From the NCBI RefSeq assembly GCF_005484945.1, contig NZ_CP034035.1, forward strand, positions 62,001 through 126,000: 64,000 nt of DNA, written 5' to 3'. Each line of letters starts with the position of its first letter. The stretch's first letter is position 1. Positions 1-9,680 of the stretch are shown here, piece by piece. This DNA is from Brenneria rubrifaciens (GTDB lineage Bacteria > Pseudomonadota > Gammaproteobacteria > Enterobacterales > Enterobacteriaceae). The translations under genes and the position numbers were made by a program. Under the pieces are notes generated by a model. It was given only the letters and a program-made list of their open reading frames with translations, did not search any database and had not been told where the DNA came from.

Positions 1-496
1 TCAGTTACTGTCGGCCAGCAACGCTCAGGAAGCCTGTGCGCTGTTTGGTCCTGTCGCCAGTTTTTGCGATCTTTCCCCTGACGGTAAGGTGCAAACCTTA
101 AGTCTTATTTCCCGCGAACCTCACACGATACCGGACACCTTGCCTCGCCAACTGAGTAATGGGCAATGGCAATCCATTATGGCGCCATCAGAACATCAAG
201 TGCTGAAACGATATATGGCCCACCTGAAGTCGTATCACCCGCGTTGGCAGGATAGCGATGAGGAATCCTTGTTTACCTTTACCCGCCGGCAAGCGGAACA
301 AGCCCGGCTCAACGGCTTTAACAATGATCGCGATATTGTTCGCTGGCTCGCGTTGGCGACTGAACTGGAGCCTGATTTCATTCTTCAGCCCTGGGCGCAA
401 CGCATTCTGGCGCAGCCTGAAAATATCGGTACGCAAAATCGCATGGATCGCCTTTACAGCGCGGCGCTCGAACATCAGGAAAACGAAAACGCCTAA
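1..496 (+). CDS. DUF4123-type T6SS adaptor, C-terminal part (5' end outside window)
   Basis: The reading frame is open from base 2 through the window edge to a stop at 494-496, so the true start lies upstream; the GTG at 89 is only an internal codon. About 164 codons are visible. The segment near the start (FGPVASF) and the following mixed alpha/beta region resemble the end of DUF4123 proteins, which act as chaperones that load Rhs or other effectors onto VgrG in type VI secretion. It ends 12 bases before the rhs start, with a GGGAGT ribosome site between them. This is the usual adaptor-then-effector order, and the position supports the call as much as the sequence does. Confidence 0.6.
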   Translation, partial: QLLSASNAQEACALFGPVASFCDLSPDGKVQTLSLISREPHTIPDTLPRQLSNGQWQSIMAPSEHQVLKRYMAHLKSYHPRWQDSDEESLFTFTRRQAEQARLNGFNNDRDIVRWLALATELEPDFILQPWAQRILAQPENIGTQNRMDRLYSAALEHQENENA

Positions 497-508
497 CAGG
501 GAGTCACG

Positions 509-3500
509 ATGAATCAGGACAAAAAAGCCACGCTGCTTTCCAGCGAGGACGCGGCGAAACGTAACTTCAGCACCGACAACAAAATCTCCGGCGGTTGCGC
601 CATATGCGGCTGCGAAGCGCTGATTTACTACCATTACGATTCCGGAAAGCCGGTGCCCAACGCGCCGTTCGTGCTGACCGACAGCAATAAAAAAGAGATC
701 CGCGGCAAGACGGACGCCAACGGCCTGTGCCATATCTTCGACATGGGGTGCGGCACCTTTGAGCTTCTGCTGGATGAAGGCACGGATGCGTTCGAGCCGA
801 AGCAAACCGTTCAGAATAATCCGGTGTTGCAGTCCAGCCCGGCCTACGCAGCGTTGGCCGCTGAATATTTCACATTGTATCTTCGTCTGCGCAAGCAGGG
901 TCTGCTCGCCTATGACGCGGAGGACAGCGGCGACAGCCATGTGGATGTGGAAGGTGCGGGGCTTCTCACGTTAATTCCGGATGAATACCGGAAAGAATAT
1001 GACCGCTTCTGGCAACTGGACGAACAGGTCAACCGCGGCAGCCGCCAGTTGAAGCAGGCGATTAATAAAACCCACCACAGTCTGGCGGCGGAAGTGGCGG
1101 ATATGGGGGAGGATGACAACGCCGCGTTCATGATGCTCTGTCAGGTCGTTCTGGGATGCGTGCCGGTGGTGGGGCAGGCGCTGGATCTCTTTTTCATCGG
1201 TGAGTGGTGCTGGAAAACCTATGAAAATCCGGCGCTGCTGGATGACAATTTGCATCTGGCTGACGGCGCGCTGTGTGTGATCGGCGTCGTGCCGGGGCTG
1301 GGGGACGCGATAAAGGTGGTCGGCCGGGCGATCCTGAAAGCCCTGAAGAAAGGCTCGCCGCAAGCGGTGCAGTTTGCGATCAAGACTATCCGCAGCCTGT
1401 CGGACGGCAATCTGGTGCAGGGAGTGACCCGGCTGCGGGGCTTGCTGCGGGAGTATGGGAAGAAAGGCAAGGACAAGCTGGCGGATATCCGTGCTGCGAT
1501 GATAAAAGCGCTGGACGACGCAGCGAAAAAAAGCTGGCTTGTCGGGGTGATGAAACAGCGCTTCAGTAAGATGATCGATAATCTGGATCGACTTATTGAA
1601 GGTTACGACGAAGCCATCACCACGCTTGAGAGCAAATTCGACAGCTTTATTCCCCTGATTGTGACCCGGGCCTCCGGGAGTGCGCTTCGCAAAGGGGCAT
1701 TTGCGAAGTCCGCAAAAGCGCCCGTCCCCCGCGCGACAGCCGAGACGCGGGCCGCCTCACAGACGCCGGCGAAAAAGACCCCGTCCCATGACCCCAAAAA
1801 ACCTGCCGCGCCGCCGGAAAGGGCGAGCAAGGTTAACGCAGGCAGGAGCAAGGATGAGCGGCCCGGTGCCCTGGAACAACAAAAAAAAGCCGACGAAAAG
1901 GATAAAGCCACCTGCGCGACCTCAGATAAATGCAAGAGCGAGGGGGAGCCGGTGGATATGGCCACGGGATACGTGGTGGACTGGCGTACCGATTTCCAAC
2001 TGGCCGGGGTGTTGCCGCTCGCCATGAAACGCTATTACCGTTCCGGCGGCGAGCGCCAGCCGGGGTTGCTGGGGTCGCTGTGGCGTTGCAACTGGGATAT
2101 GAGTTTGACGCTGGACAACGGCGTGGCGACGCTGACGGATGGCGAGTTCAACCAAGCCGTTTTCGTCCTGCCCGATGAAGGCGGCTTCAGCCGCTCGCCG
2201 TCCAATCCGGGGTGGCGGCTGAACCGCCATCAGGGACAGTTGGTGTTGCAGCATGTCGACGGGTTGCGCTACCGGTTCGACCATGCGCTGGGTCTGCAAT
2301 TGTGTCTGACCGGTATCGAAGATCGGGCGGGAAACCGGGTATCGCTGTTATGGGATCGCGCGACGCTGTGCTGGGTGGGCCTGCCCGATGGCCGTCTGGT
2401 GCATGTGGAAACCGCGCGCCGACGGATTGTCAGACTGACGCTGTGCGATCCGCATCGTCGGCCGCTGAAGACGCTGGTCAGTTATACCTATGACGCACAG
2501 GGGCACCTGCTCAGCGTGCGGGCGGGTGAAGGGCGTAATTTTGACTACACCTACTCGGCGCAAGGCTGGCTGCTGCGTTGGTCGGATTTGGCGCAGACCT
2601 GGGTGGAGCATGACTATGACGACAAGGGGCGGTCGATCGCGGATCGGGCCGCCGGCGGATTCTGGCCGGGGCGCTTTGAATACGATGATGACAAGCTGAC
2701 CAGCCACTATCACAGCGGGTTTGGCGGCGTGGTCAGCTATGTGCGTGACGCGCGCAATAATATTCTGCTGCGGCGAACGCCGGACGGGGGAGAAACGCGG
2801 TTTGAATGGGAAAACAACCAGTTAATCGCCGAGACCGACCCGCTGGGCAACCGCACCGAATACCAGCGTAACGAATGGGGGCAGGCGACGGCGATAACGC
2901 TGCCGGATGGGGCGGTCCATCGTTATGACTATGATGATGAGGGGCAACTGCTGGCCTACACCGACCCGCTGGGCAGCGTGTGGCGCTACCGGCGTAATAC
3001 CGCAGGCCAGGTCGTGGAAGTGAATGACCCGGAAGGGCGGGAATGGCTGCATCATTATCACGCGTCCGGGAAACTGGCGACGTTGACTGGCCCGGACGGG
3101 GTGGCGGAACGCTATCACTATAATACGCGCGGGTTGCTGAGCGGCGTTGAGCGTGACAACGCGCCGGCGGCGACGTTTATCTATGACGACCATGACCGGC
3201 TGAGAGAACGGCATATCGCCCATGATCAGGGTGTGCAGATTCGGCGCTGGGAGTACGAGGGAGGACGGGAAGCGCCGTCAAGGGTGATTTACGAGGACGG
3301 CAGCGAAACGCGGTTCGGATACGATGAGGAAGGCAATCTGACCGGAGTGACCGACGCGCTGGGTCAGTGTTACCGGTTCCGCTACGGGGCGTTCGATAAC
3401 CTGCTGGAAGCGACCGACCCGCTGGGGGCCACTATTCGTTATCACTACAATGCGGAAGCGGAGTTCGCCGGGGTGACCAACAGTCAGGGGCAGGACTGGC

Positions 3501-5446
3501 GGTATGAGTTTGACGCCGGCGGCCGGCTGAGCGGGGAGCGGCATTACGACGGGCGGGCGTACCGTTACGGTTATGATGCGGCCGGCCGGCTGACGCGGCG
3601 GGTTGCACCGGACGGCAGCGAGCTGCGCTACGGGTATGACGCATGCGGACGGGTGAGCGAGGTCACGGCGCTGAAAGCGGACGGTGAAACGGAAGGCGTG
3701 ACCACGCTGGCGTATGACATGGGCGGACGGCTGGTCAACGCGTCGAACCCGGACGCAGTGGTGGAATACGCTTACAACCGAGCCGGGCAGGTGGTGTCGG
3801 AGCGGGTGAACGGCGAGGAAATCCGCAGCGTTTATGATGAGAGCGGCGAGCGGTCGGTGGTGGAAGGGCTGTTGGCGGGGCTGCAACTGTCGTGGTCGTC
3901 GGGGCGGTTGTCGGGGCTGGGTATCGGTTCGCATCAGCCGCTGAGTTTCAGCCACACGGTGTCGGGCGAGGAGGGGCGTCGCAGCAACGGGGCGGGTTTT
4001 GCGCTGCGTCAGGAGTGGAGCGCGAGCGGTCTGTTGCGGCGTCAGGCGCTGGAAGGGGCGGACGGGCGGGTCAATGATGTGCTGGAGCGGCGTTATCAGT
4101 ATGACGAGCTGGACCGTCTGACGGGCATCAGCGACAGTCACTGGGGCGGGCAGGCGTTCCGTCTGAACGGTGCGGGTCAGGTGACGGCGGAGCGTCGCGA
4201 GGAGGGGCGGCGGCGGCAGGCGAGGTTGTTTGGTTACGACAGCGAACAGAACCTGTGTGAAGTGGCCCGGATAGCGCCGGGCGAGGCGCTGGCGGTGAAG
4301 GATGCGGTGGCGCAGTGGAGGTCGCGGTATGACGCGGCGGGCCGGGTGGTTGAGCGGGGTTATGCGCAGTACCGGTATGACGCGTGCGGGCGTCTGGCGG
4401 TGAAGCGGGAGTCGCGTCCGGGTTTCCGGCCAAAGGAAACGCGTTACGAGTGGGACGCGCAGGCGCGTCTGGTGCGGGTATTGTTACCGGACGGGGGGCG
4501 CTGGCGCTATCGGTATGACGCGTTCGGCCGGCGGATAAGCAAGACGCGGGAGGGTCAGGCTGAGCTGGGGCAGGCGGTGGCGCGGGTGGCGTACCGGTGG
4601 GACGGTGACCAGTTGGTGGGTCAGCGGCAGTATCTGGCGGACGGGACGGCGGCCCGGGAGGTGCAGTGGGTGTATGAGCCGGGGAGTTTCCGGCCGCTGG
4701 CGCAGGTGGAGTCAAAGGGAGAGAGAACGCGGCTGCACTATATCGTGACGGATGTGTCCGGGACGGCGCGGGAGCTGTGCAGCGAGGAAGGCCGGGTGTT
4801 GTGGCGGGGCGAGCAGGGACTGTGGGACGGTTACCGAGAGGAGAAAATCGCCATTCCGCTGCGGCGTTATCCGGGGGACGCGGCGAACGATGAGGCGTAC
4901 TGCGAGCTGAGGTATCAGGGTCAGATATATGACAGGGAGACGGGGCTTTACTATAACCGACATCGTTATTATGATGCAGAAGGCGCGCAGCAGTATATTT
5001 CGCCTGACCCGATTGGGCTGCTTGGTGGAAATAGACCGCAGGGTTATGTACATAATCCATTGGAATGGGTTGATCCGTTCGGGCTGGATAAGAAAGGTGC
5101 TGCATCTCAGGTACAGAAAAATAAAGCCGTAGGCGATTCTGTAAGGGATGAAATTGCAGCCGAAAGAGGAACGGATCTCATAGAGCAGAATTTCCGGGTT
5201 CCGGGTGGGCTACGTCGAATGGATGTAGTTGATGGTACTACTGGGATTGAATCTAAAGTTGGGCGTACTGGCTTAACGTCGAGGGTAAGACAGGAAGTTG
5301 CTAGAGATATCAAAATATTAAGAAGTGGCCAGCTTGATAGAATTGAGTGGGTATTTACAAGAAGTCCTACGACCGGAAAGATCGGGCCAACGAAAGCTCT
5401 GGAAAATGTGCTAAATAAACATGGAATACCAATTGTTTATCGATAG
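509..5446 (+). CDS. Rhs-family polymorphic toxin (T6SS effector) with nuclease-like tip
   Basis: The product has 1645 residues. Residues 1-90 hold a Cys-rich start and a transthyretin/Ig-like segment ([11 protein letters not shown]). Residues about 200-280 have two hydrophobic helices, the second [10 protein letters not shown], of the kind used for effector membrane handling. Residues about 390-470 are a Lys/Ala/Pro-rich linker. From about 474 come the Rhs entry domain ([11 protein letters not shown]) and then many YDxxGR(L) repeats to about 1400. The core ends with [19 protein letters not shown] and a final DPFGL at 1522-1526, after which a 119-residue variable tip begins. No PAAR motif is visible at the N-terminus, so delivery probably relies on VgrG and the upstream DUF4123 adaptor. 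The core is GC-rich while the tip is clearly AT-richer, as expected for swapped tips. Confidence 0.9.
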   Translation: MNQDKKATLLSSEDAAKRNFSTDNKISGGCAICGCEALIYYHYDSGKPVPNAPFVLTDSNKKEIRGKTDANGLCHIFDMGCGTFELLLDEGTDAFEPKQTVQNNPVLQSSPAYAALAAEYFTLYLRLRKQGLLAYDAEDSGDSHVDVEGAGLLTLIPDEYRKEYDRFWQLDEQVNRGSRQLKQAINKTHHSLAAEVADMGEDDNAAFMMLCQVVLGCVPVVGQALDLFFIGEWCWKTYENPALLDDNLHLADGALCVIGVVPGLGDAIKVVGRAILKALKKGSPQAVQFAIKTIRSLSDGNLVQGVTRLRGLLREYGKKGKDKLADIRAAMIKALDDAAKKSWLVGVMKQRFSKMIDNLDRLIEGYDEAITTLESKFDSFIPLIVTRASGSALRKGAFAKSAKAPVPRATAETRAASQTPAKKTPSHDPKKPAAPPERASKVNAGRSKDERPGALEQQKKADEKDKATCATSDKCKSEGEPVDMATGYVVDWRTDFQLAGVLPLAMKRYYRSGGERQPGLLGSLWRCNWDMSLTLDNGVATLTDGEFNQAVFVLPDEGGFSRSPSNPGWRLNRHQGQLVLQHVDGLRYRFDHALGLQLCLTGIEDRAGNRVSLLWDRATLCWVGLPDGRLVHVETARRRIVRLTLCDPHRRPLKTLVSYTYDAQGHLLSVRAGEGRNFDYTYSAQGWLLRWSDLAQTWVEHDYDDKGRSIADRAAGGFWPGRFEYDDDKLTSHYHSGFGGVVSYVRDARNNILLRRTPDGGETRFEWENNQLIAETDPLGNRTEYQRNEWGQATAITLPDGAVHRYDYDDEGQLLAYTDPLGSVWRYRRNTAGQVVEVNDPEGREWLHHYHASGKLATLTGPDGVAERYHYNTRGLLSGVERDNAPAATFIYDDHDRLRERHIAHDQGVQIRRWEYEGGREAPSRVIYEDGSETRFGYDEEGNLTGVTDALGQCYRFRYGAFDNLLEATDPLGATIRYHYNAEAEFAGVTNSQGQDWRYEFDAGGRLSGERHYDGRAYRYGYDAAGRLTRRVAPDGSELRYGYDACGRVSEVTALKADGETEGVTTLAYDMGGRLVNASNPDAVVEYAYNRAGQVVSERVNGEEIRSVYDESGERSVVEGLLAGLQLSWSSGRLSGLGIGSHQPLSFSHTVSGEEGRRSNGAGFALRQEWSASGLLRRQALEGADGRVNDVLERRYQYDELDRLTGISDSHWGGQAFRLNGAGQVTAERREEGRRRQARLFGYDSEQNLCEVARIAPGEALAVKDAVAQWRSRYDAAGRVVERGYAQYRYDACGRLAVKRESRPGFRPKETRYEWDAQARLVRVLLPDGGRWRYRYDAFGRRISKTREGQAELGQAVARVAYRWDGDQLVGQRQYLADGTAAREVQWVYEPGSFRPLAQVESKGERTRLHYIVTDVSGTARELCSEEGRVLWRGEQGLWDGYREEKIAIPLRRYPGDAANDEAYCELRYQGQIYDRETGLYYNRHRYYDAEGAQQYISPDPIGLLGGNRPQGYVHNPLEWVDPFGLDKKGAASQVQKNKAVGDSVRDEIAAERGTDLIEQNFRVPGGLRRMDVVDGTTGIESKVGRTGLTSRVRQEVARDIKILRSGQLDRIEWVFTRSPTTGKIGPTKALENVLNKHGIPIVYR
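5087..5443 (+). other. Variable toxin tip of Rhs, PD-(D/E)XK-like nuclease
   Basis: These are residues 1527-1645 of the Rhs protein, directly after the DPFGL boundary. The tip contains RRMDVVDG followed by GIESKVG, giving Asp1572 (or Asp1575), Glu1581 and Lys1583. This is the D...ExK arrangement of the restriction-endonuclease fold, and a Gln/Glu helix (RQEVARDI) follows. The fold call rests on this motif alone. DNA is the likely substrate but RNA cannot be excluded. Base composition drops sharply in GC relative to the core. Confidence 0.6.
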
Positions 5447-5454
5447 GTAACGTA

Positions 5455-6033
5455 ATGAATACTAATTTAATAAAAGACTTTTTTATTTCAAATGGTTTCT
5501 CTAAAGAGAGTGGTGCTGATTTTTTTAGGGAGAGTAATGGCTTTTTGAATTGTATTAATCTTCAGAAAAAAACCACAGGAGACATTTTTTTTATAAATTT
5601 AGGTGTTCATCCAGTCTTTGATCAGATAAATAGCCATTCTCTCCCTAAAAGAGAGATTGATTGTTATATCCGTACTCGATTATCTACTGATGAAATGCTA
5701 AGGATCGAATTGTTAGATTCGCCAAGTGGTGTCTCCTTGGTTATTAAAGCGCTAGAAGAAAAAGCGTGGGCGTTTTTTAATTTTTTTAGTTCTATCGATG
5801 ATGTTTTTGCTCATATGAGTATCGATAAAGTTAAGAATGGTAATATCCCCACTGAATTTAATAGTGTTACATCTGTTAGATTAGTGTCAATGTGTATGAA
5901 TTATAATCTTTTAAGGGGGAATATAGATGTGGCTCGTGACTTTGCAAATTATGGGCTGTCTGTTGCGGGAATGGCTGTAGGGGTAAAGAAAGAGTTTAAG
6001 CAGGTTTTAAAAAATACTGAAAATAATATCTAA
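5455..6033 (+). CDS. Putative immunity protein to the Rhs tip (DUF4304-like)
   Basis: The product has 192 residues and starts 8 bases after the rhs stop, in a strongly AT-rich segment unlike the rest of the window. The N-terminus (GFSKESGADFFRESNGFLNCINLQ, then FFINLGVHP) looks like DUF4304, a family often found as immunity genes in polymorphic toxin systems. There is no signal peptide or membrane segment, so it would act in the cytoplasm by binding the tip nuclease. Position, composition and family resemblance agree. The pairing itself is inferred. Confidence 0.65.
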   Translation: MNTNLIKDFFISNGFSKESGADFFRESNGFLNCINLQKKTTGDIFFINLGVHPVFDQINSHSLPKREIDCYIRTRLSTDEMLRIELLDSPSGVSLVIKALEEKAWAFFNFFSSIDDVFAHMSIDKVKNGNIPTEFNSVTSVRLVSMCMNYNLLRGNIDVARDFANYGLSVAGMAVGVKKEFKQVLKNTENNI

Positions 6034-6055
6034 GTGTTATTAAATAATAAAAAAT

Positions 6056-6082
6056 CCGGAAGTGATCACACGATCCTTCCGG
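6056..6082 (+). terminator. Rho-independent terminator after the immunity gene
   Basis: CCGGAAG pairs with CTTCCGG and the stem is extended by GATC/GATC around an ACAC loop with one bulged base. A T-rich tract (ctattttattttt) follows. It lies 23 bases after the immunity stop codon. Confidence 0.75.
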
Positions 6083-6107
6083 CTATTTTATTTTTAGCGG
6101 TTGGTGT

Positions 6108-6276
6108 TATTACGCCAGCATAGTCCCCTGTTCTGCCCGAATGGTTATTTTACCGGGCAGCACGTCAATGCTTAACGGCTGGTCGGGTAACCCGCTCAGG
6201 GTGAGCCAGTCGCCCGCCAGTGTTAACGTGCCGTTGTCCTCCACCCAGTCCGCGCCCTCCGTCTCGCAGCCGTCCA
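6108..6276 (-). pseudogene. 3' fragment of a SymE-like gene, cut by the IS
   Basis: Read on the minus strand, the frame runs from the IS edge through GADWVEDNG, LTLAGDWL and LPGKITIRAEQ to a TAA at 6110-6108. The pattern of a beta hairpin (LxLxGDWL) and a GKIxIR strand resembles the SymE/AbrB-like toxins often found beside rhs genes. Only about 55 codons remain and there is no start. A diverged second copy of the same segment sits at the other side of the IS (7484-7611). The SymE assignment is tentative. Confidence 0.5.
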
Positions 6277-6292
6277 TGTAAATAGACCCGTT

Positions 6293-7114
6293 TTAGTTCC
6301 ACGCACTTTTTGAGATCCCGGCCAGATGGTGTTGTAATCGGTATTCCTCCGGTGTCAGGTTGCTCAGCGATTCATGTGGACGCTCACAGTTATATTCTGA
6401 AAGCCACCGCTCTGTGATTTCTCGTACTTCGTTCAGCGTCCTGAACAGATAGAAATCCAGTATTTCAGTGCGGTATGTCCGGTTAAAGCGTTCAATAAAT
6501 GCATTCTGAGTCGGTTTACCCGGTTTGATAAATTCCAGCCTCACTGCGTGCATTTCTGCCCACTCAGCCAGAGTCAGTGAAATAAATTCCGGGCCGTTAT
6601 CCATGCGAAGCATCGCGGGATATCCCCGGTTTGCTGCGATCCTGTCGAGCACTCGAACCACTCGTTGGGCCGGCAGGTTCAGGTCTATTTCGATCGACAA
6701 AGCCTCGCGATTAAAATCATCGACGACATTGAATGTGCGAAAGCGACGGCCGCAAATCAGCGCGTCATGCATGAAATCAACAGACCAGCTCTGGTTCAGA
6801 GCTTCAGGTGTGGTCAGCGGCGATGGGTTACGTACCGGCAGACGCTGTTTGCCTTTGCGACGAAAATTCAGTTTCAGCAGACAGTAAATACGGTGGATCC
6901 GTTTATGGTTCCACTGGTATCCCTGCCGCCGCAGAACCTGAAACAGCTTCGGGAAGCCGTATCGTGGATATCTTTCCGCAGCCGTCTGCAATGCGAAAAT
7001 AACGGGTTCGTCACGCGTGTTGTCCGGACGGTAATGGAAAACCGTTCTGCTCAGGTTCATGCTCCTGCAGGCCTGACGGATACTCAGTCCGAACGTTGTT
7101 ATCAGGTGCGTCAC
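6293..7114 (-). CDS. IS3-family transposase OrfB (DDE integrase)
   Basis: The product has 273 residues from the first internal ATG. In IS3 elements OrfB is normally made as an OrfAB fusion after a -1 frameshift, and its frame is open upstream of 7114 to the shift site near 7145. The catalytic triad is visible: Asp in SVDFMHD, Asp in RMDNGPEF, and Glu in AFIERFNRTYR. An HTH_21-like region precedes the rve core, and the integrase tail (NCERPHESLSNLTPEEY) is intact. No internal stop is seen, so the element may be functional. Confidence 0.9.
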   Translation of the reverse strand: MTHLITTFGLSIRQACRSMNLSRTVFHYRPDNTRDEPVIFALQTAAERYPRYGFPKLFQVLRRQGYQWNHKRIHRIYCLLKLNFRRKGKQRLPVRNPSPLTTPEALNQSWSVDFMHDALICGRRFRTFNVVDDFNREALSIEIDLNLPAQRVVRVLDRIAANRGYPAMLRMDNGPEFISLTLAEWAEMHAVRLEFIKPGKPTQNAFIERFNRTYRTEILDFYLFRTLNEVREITERWLSEYNCERPHESLSNLTPEEYRLQHHLAGISKSAWN

Positions 7115-7137
7115 CAGCTCACGCTTAAAGGCTGGCT

Positions 7138-7404
7138 TCAGAGCTTTTTTTCGATAACATCTTTCAATGCCCGATTCTCAAGACTGAGGTCGGCAAACAT
7201 CTGCTTGAGCCGACGGTTCTCGTCCTCAAGATCCTTTATTTTTTTAATATCAGATGCTTCCATGCCACCGTATTTAGACTTCCAGTTGTAATAAGTGGCT
7301 TCAGAGATTCCGGCCTCGCGGCAGACATCTTTCACTGTTCGTCCAGCTTCAACTGACTTAATCACCGTGATGATCTGATGCTCAGTAAAACGGGCTTTAC
7401 GCAT
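7138..7404 (-). CDS. IS3-family transposase OrfA (helix-turn-helix)
   Basis: The product has 88 residues beginning MRKARFTEHQI. The start is set by an AAGGAG ribosome site just upstream. It contains an HTH (VKDVCREAGISEATYYNW) and a C-terminal leucine-zipper-like helix (DENRRLKQMFADLSLENRAL) used for multimerisation. An A-AAA-AAG slippery heptamer lies a few codons before the stop (about 7143-7150), the standard signal for the -1 shift into orfB. Confidence 0.9.
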   Translation of the reverse strand: MRKARFTEHQIITVIKSVEAGRTVKDVCREAGISEATYYNWKSKYGGMEASDIKKIKDLEDENRRLKQMFADLSLENRALKDVIEKKL

Positions 7405-7483
7405 AGCGATCTCCTTCGTTGGCAAAATGAGTATGCCGGAAGATCTCTAAATGTGAATGGCACGATTATGCGGGATACTTACA

Positions 7484-7611
7484 AGCCAGTCGCCCGCCAG
7501 ATAAAGCTCGCCGTTATCACGTATCCAGTCCGCCCCTTCACTGTCGTGGCCGTCCAGCTCTGCCAGCAGCGCGGCGATATCGGTGTCCTCGCCCAGCCGG
7601 GTCAGCACCAT
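7484..7611 (-). pseudogene. 5' fragment of a second SymE-like gene, cut by the IS
   Basis: From a possible ATG at 7611-7609 the minus strand reads MVLTRLGEDTDIAALLAEL and then DGHDSEGADWIRDNG and LYLAGDWL, ending at the IS. The last part is a diverged copy of the sequence at 6276-6200 on the other side of the IS. The two fragments therefore come from two related genes and not from one split gene. The frame upstream of the ATG hits a stop, so the true 5' end is uncertain. Confidence 0.5.
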
Positions 7612-7826
7612 TCCGTTGCATTACAGACGGATACGAGACAACGTCCCGGCGATGTCGTGAGCTGCGGTGGCGTGTTGAGGGGGAGAAGTGTAAACAGAGG
7701 ATAATGTTTTAGGGTGGTCTTGCTTGCTGACAAAAAGCGGATATCGCCCCACAACTTATCAGGTTTAATCTCTCGCCTGTCAGGTTACAATAACGCTCCT
7801 TACGATTAATATGGTGGGAGCGCCTG

Positions 7827-8150
7827 ATGGAACAATATGAAGCGATAGGCATCGAGCAGGCGTATGCCCGCTGGCGGCAGGGCGGGGTTGTCGCCGATAT
7901 CCGCGATCAGCAGAGTTTTGCCGCGGCTCATATCCCCGGCGCCGCTCATCTGACTAACGAAACGCTGTCGGATTTTGTTCGCGCCGCCGATTTTGCAACG
8001 CCGATCATGGTGATTTGCTACCACGGGATCAGCAGCCGCAATGCGGCACAGTACCTTATTAGTCTGGGTTTCGAGTCGGTGTACAGCATTGACGGTGGCT
8101 TTGAAGCCTGGCAAAACCGCTACCCGCAGGAAGTTCAGGCGCAGGGCTGA
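7827..8150 (+). CDS. glpE: Thiosulfate sulfurtransferase GlpE
   Basis: The product has 107 residues, one fewer than E. coli GlpE, and is a single-domain rhodanese that moves sulfur from thiosulfate to thiol acceptors in the cytoplasm. The active-site loop is VICYHGISS with Cys64 as nucleophile. A GGGAG ribosome site precedes the ATG. In E. coli it heads the glpEGR unit. Here it is separated from glpG by about 670 bases holding a tctA remnant on the other strand, and glpD is not upstream. Confidence 0.93.
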   Translation: MEQYEAIGIEQAYARWRQGGVVADIRDQQSFAAAHIPGAAHLTNETLSDFVRAADFATPIMVICYHGISSRNAAQYLISLGFESVYSIDGGFEAWQNRYPQEVQAQG

Positions 8151-8182
8151 CGGGCGTCGGGCATATGGATATAAGGCCCGCT

Positions 8183-8476
8183 TTACTCGTTGCCCGGTTC
8201 ATCCCCGGCTGTTTTGAACATCTGAATGATGCTTTTTGCCTGCATGATGACGACAATCAGAAACAGCACGGCAAGGAGAGCAGAGATCGGGCGTTCCACG
8301 AAGGCGAGCAGATTGCCATCCGACTTCAGTAAGGAAGACAGCAAGCTTTTCTCGAACATCGGCCCGAGTAGCATGCACAAGATCACTGGCGCAATCGGGT
8401 AGTGATGCTTCTGCAACAAATATCCCACAATCCCCATCACCAGCATGACCACCACGGACGCCATGGCGTTATTCAT
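8183..8476 (-). pseudogene. C-terminal remnant of a TctA-family transporter subunit
   Basis: About 97 codons match the last part of TctA, the large membrane subunit of tripartite tricarboxylate transporters, which is normally about 500 residues. Visible marks are IVGYLLQKHHYPIAPVILCMLLGPMFE, in pieces typical of the family, then LLAFVERPISALL and a final hydrophobic helix. The frame is open only to about 8541, with non-matching sequence before a stop. The rest of the gene, tctB and tctC are absent. It is a relic of deletion or of imported DNA. Confidence 0.7.
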
Positions 8477-8816
8477 TGCTGGCCCGCCCGTGCCTGTCCA
8501 GATAGGTAAGGATGCGATTTCGTCTTGCGTCGAGAAACTAGCGCCCCCCTATTTATATCAGGAGAGTAAAACAGTCACGTTGATTAAAAAGTGACTGATA
8601 TCATGGGAAATACGTCGAGACGGAAGTAAACAAAAACAAGTAATTTGGTTGTCAAAAAGAGAGTGAAATGATTGACATATTGCTATGCTGAGCGGGTTTT
8701 TGGACGAACGGCATGATTTCCCACTGAGGCGAAAAGGATATTCTCGCGCACGCCCCTCCCGGATATGTGATATTTTTACGCCCAATCCACCCATGGCAAA
8801 ATGTGATAAATCAACT
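8477..8816. other. Gene-free stretch between tctA remnant and glpG
   Basis: About 340 bases. The glpG promoter must lie here because glpE is now distant. A TTGACA-like hexamer (attgacatattgctatgct, 8662-8690) with a weak TATGCT downstream is the best candidate I see, but the spacing is short. No small gene is convincing. Confidence 0.35.
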
Positions 8817-9662
8817 ATGGCAATTCGAGTTATCGCGCTATCCAACCCACGTCTGGCTCAAGCTTTTGTGGATTACATGCATACGCAGGGCGTCAGTCTG
8901 GAAATGCGCTCCACGGGACAGGAGGCTGAACTGTGGCTGGCCGATGACGCCCATCTGACGCAGGTGCAGCAAGCGCTGGACATCTTTCTGCACGATCCGC
9001 TCAACCCGCGCTATCAGGCGGCAAGCTGGCAGACCGGTTCGACCGATTCAGGTATCCAATACCGTCGGTTCTCTTATCTGCAAACCCTCAAACGGCAGGC
9101 GGGGCCGCTAACGCTGTTAATCATGATTGTGTCGGTTGCGGTGTTCGCGTTGATGAAGATTTCAGGTTATGAGCGTGTAATGCTGCTGCTCGCTTACCCG
9201 GACGCCGGGCAGCAATGGCAGCTCTGGCGTTGGTTCAGTCATGCCTTGTTGCATTTCTCCGTCTTACATATTCTGTTCAATCTGTTGTGGTGGTGGTATC
9301 TAGGCGGGCCGGTCGAAAAAGTGCTGGGCACCCGTAAACTACTGGTGATTACTCTGGTGGCCTCGCTGGTCAGCGGTTGGGTGCAGTCGCAGTTCAGCGG
9401 CATCTATTTTGGCGGGTTGTCCGGCGTGGTGTATGCCCTGATGGGCTATGTCTGGCTGCGGGGAGAAAGAGAACCCGAAGGTTATTTGTTTATGCCGCGC
9501 AGCCTGATGGTGTTTGCATTGCTGTGGCTGATCGCCGGATATTTCGATATTTTAGGAATGTCGATAGCTAACGCGGCCCATGTCGCCGGGCTGGTAATCG
9601 GGTTATTAATGGCCTTCTGGGATACTTATAATAAAACGAATAATAAAACGACCCCCCGGTGA
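8817..9662 (+). CDS. glpG: Rhomboid intramembrane serine protease GlpG
   Basis: The product has 281 residues from [17 protein letters not shown], which lines up with the start of E. coli GlpG; the frame is open further upstream, but that part has no family resemblance. It has a cytoplasmic N-terminal domain of about 90 residues and then six membrane helices. The catalytic pair is Ser202 in [11 protein letters not shown] and His255 in ANAAHVAGL. The [11 protein letters not shown] motif of the L1 loop region is intact. It cleaves transmembrane segments within the inner membrane. glpR starts 18 bases downstream, so they form one unit. Confidence 0.95.
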   Translation: MAIRVIALSNPRLAQAFVDYMHTQGVSLEMRSTGQEAELWLADDAHLTQVQQALDIFLHDPLNPRYQAASWQTGSTDSGIQYRRFSYLQTLKRQAGPLTLLIMIVSVAVFALMKISGYERVMLLLAYPDAGQQWQLWRWFSHALLHFSVLHILFNLLWWWYLGGPVEKVLGTRKLLVITLVASLVSGWVQSQFSGIYFGGLSGVVYALMGYVWLRGEREPEGYLFMPRSLMVFALLWLIAGYFDILGMSIANAAHVAGLVIGLLMAFWDTYNKTNNKTTPR

Positions 9663-9680
9663 ATCGGGACATGTTAGGGG

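Larger units (their letters stand above)
6277..7483 (-). mobile_element. IS3-family insertion sequence, IS407 group (IS1400-like)
   Basis: The element is about 1207 bp with two overlapping reading frames, orfA and orfB, both on the minus strand. The ends are imperfect inverted repeats: TGTAAATAGACCCG on the left and, read from the right end, TGTAAGTATCCCG. The left flanking bases (tcca) and right flanking bases (agcc) differ, so there is no target-site duplication. The OrfA protein closely matches the IS1400 type as I remember it. The exact ends are set by the repeat alignment. Confidence 0.85.

Noticed and set aside
2000..4700. Tandem-like repeated sequence as a DNA repeat array or CRISPR
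   Set aside because: The repetition is at the protein level (YD repeats of Rhs); spacing and sequence vary and there are no CRISPR-type identical repeats. No CRISPR array was seen anywhere in the window.
4128..5105. Long Pro/Ser/Ala-rich open frame of 325 codons on the minus strand within rhs
   Set aside because: It is an antisense shadow of the GC-rich Rhs core; composition and lack of motifs show it is not a gene.
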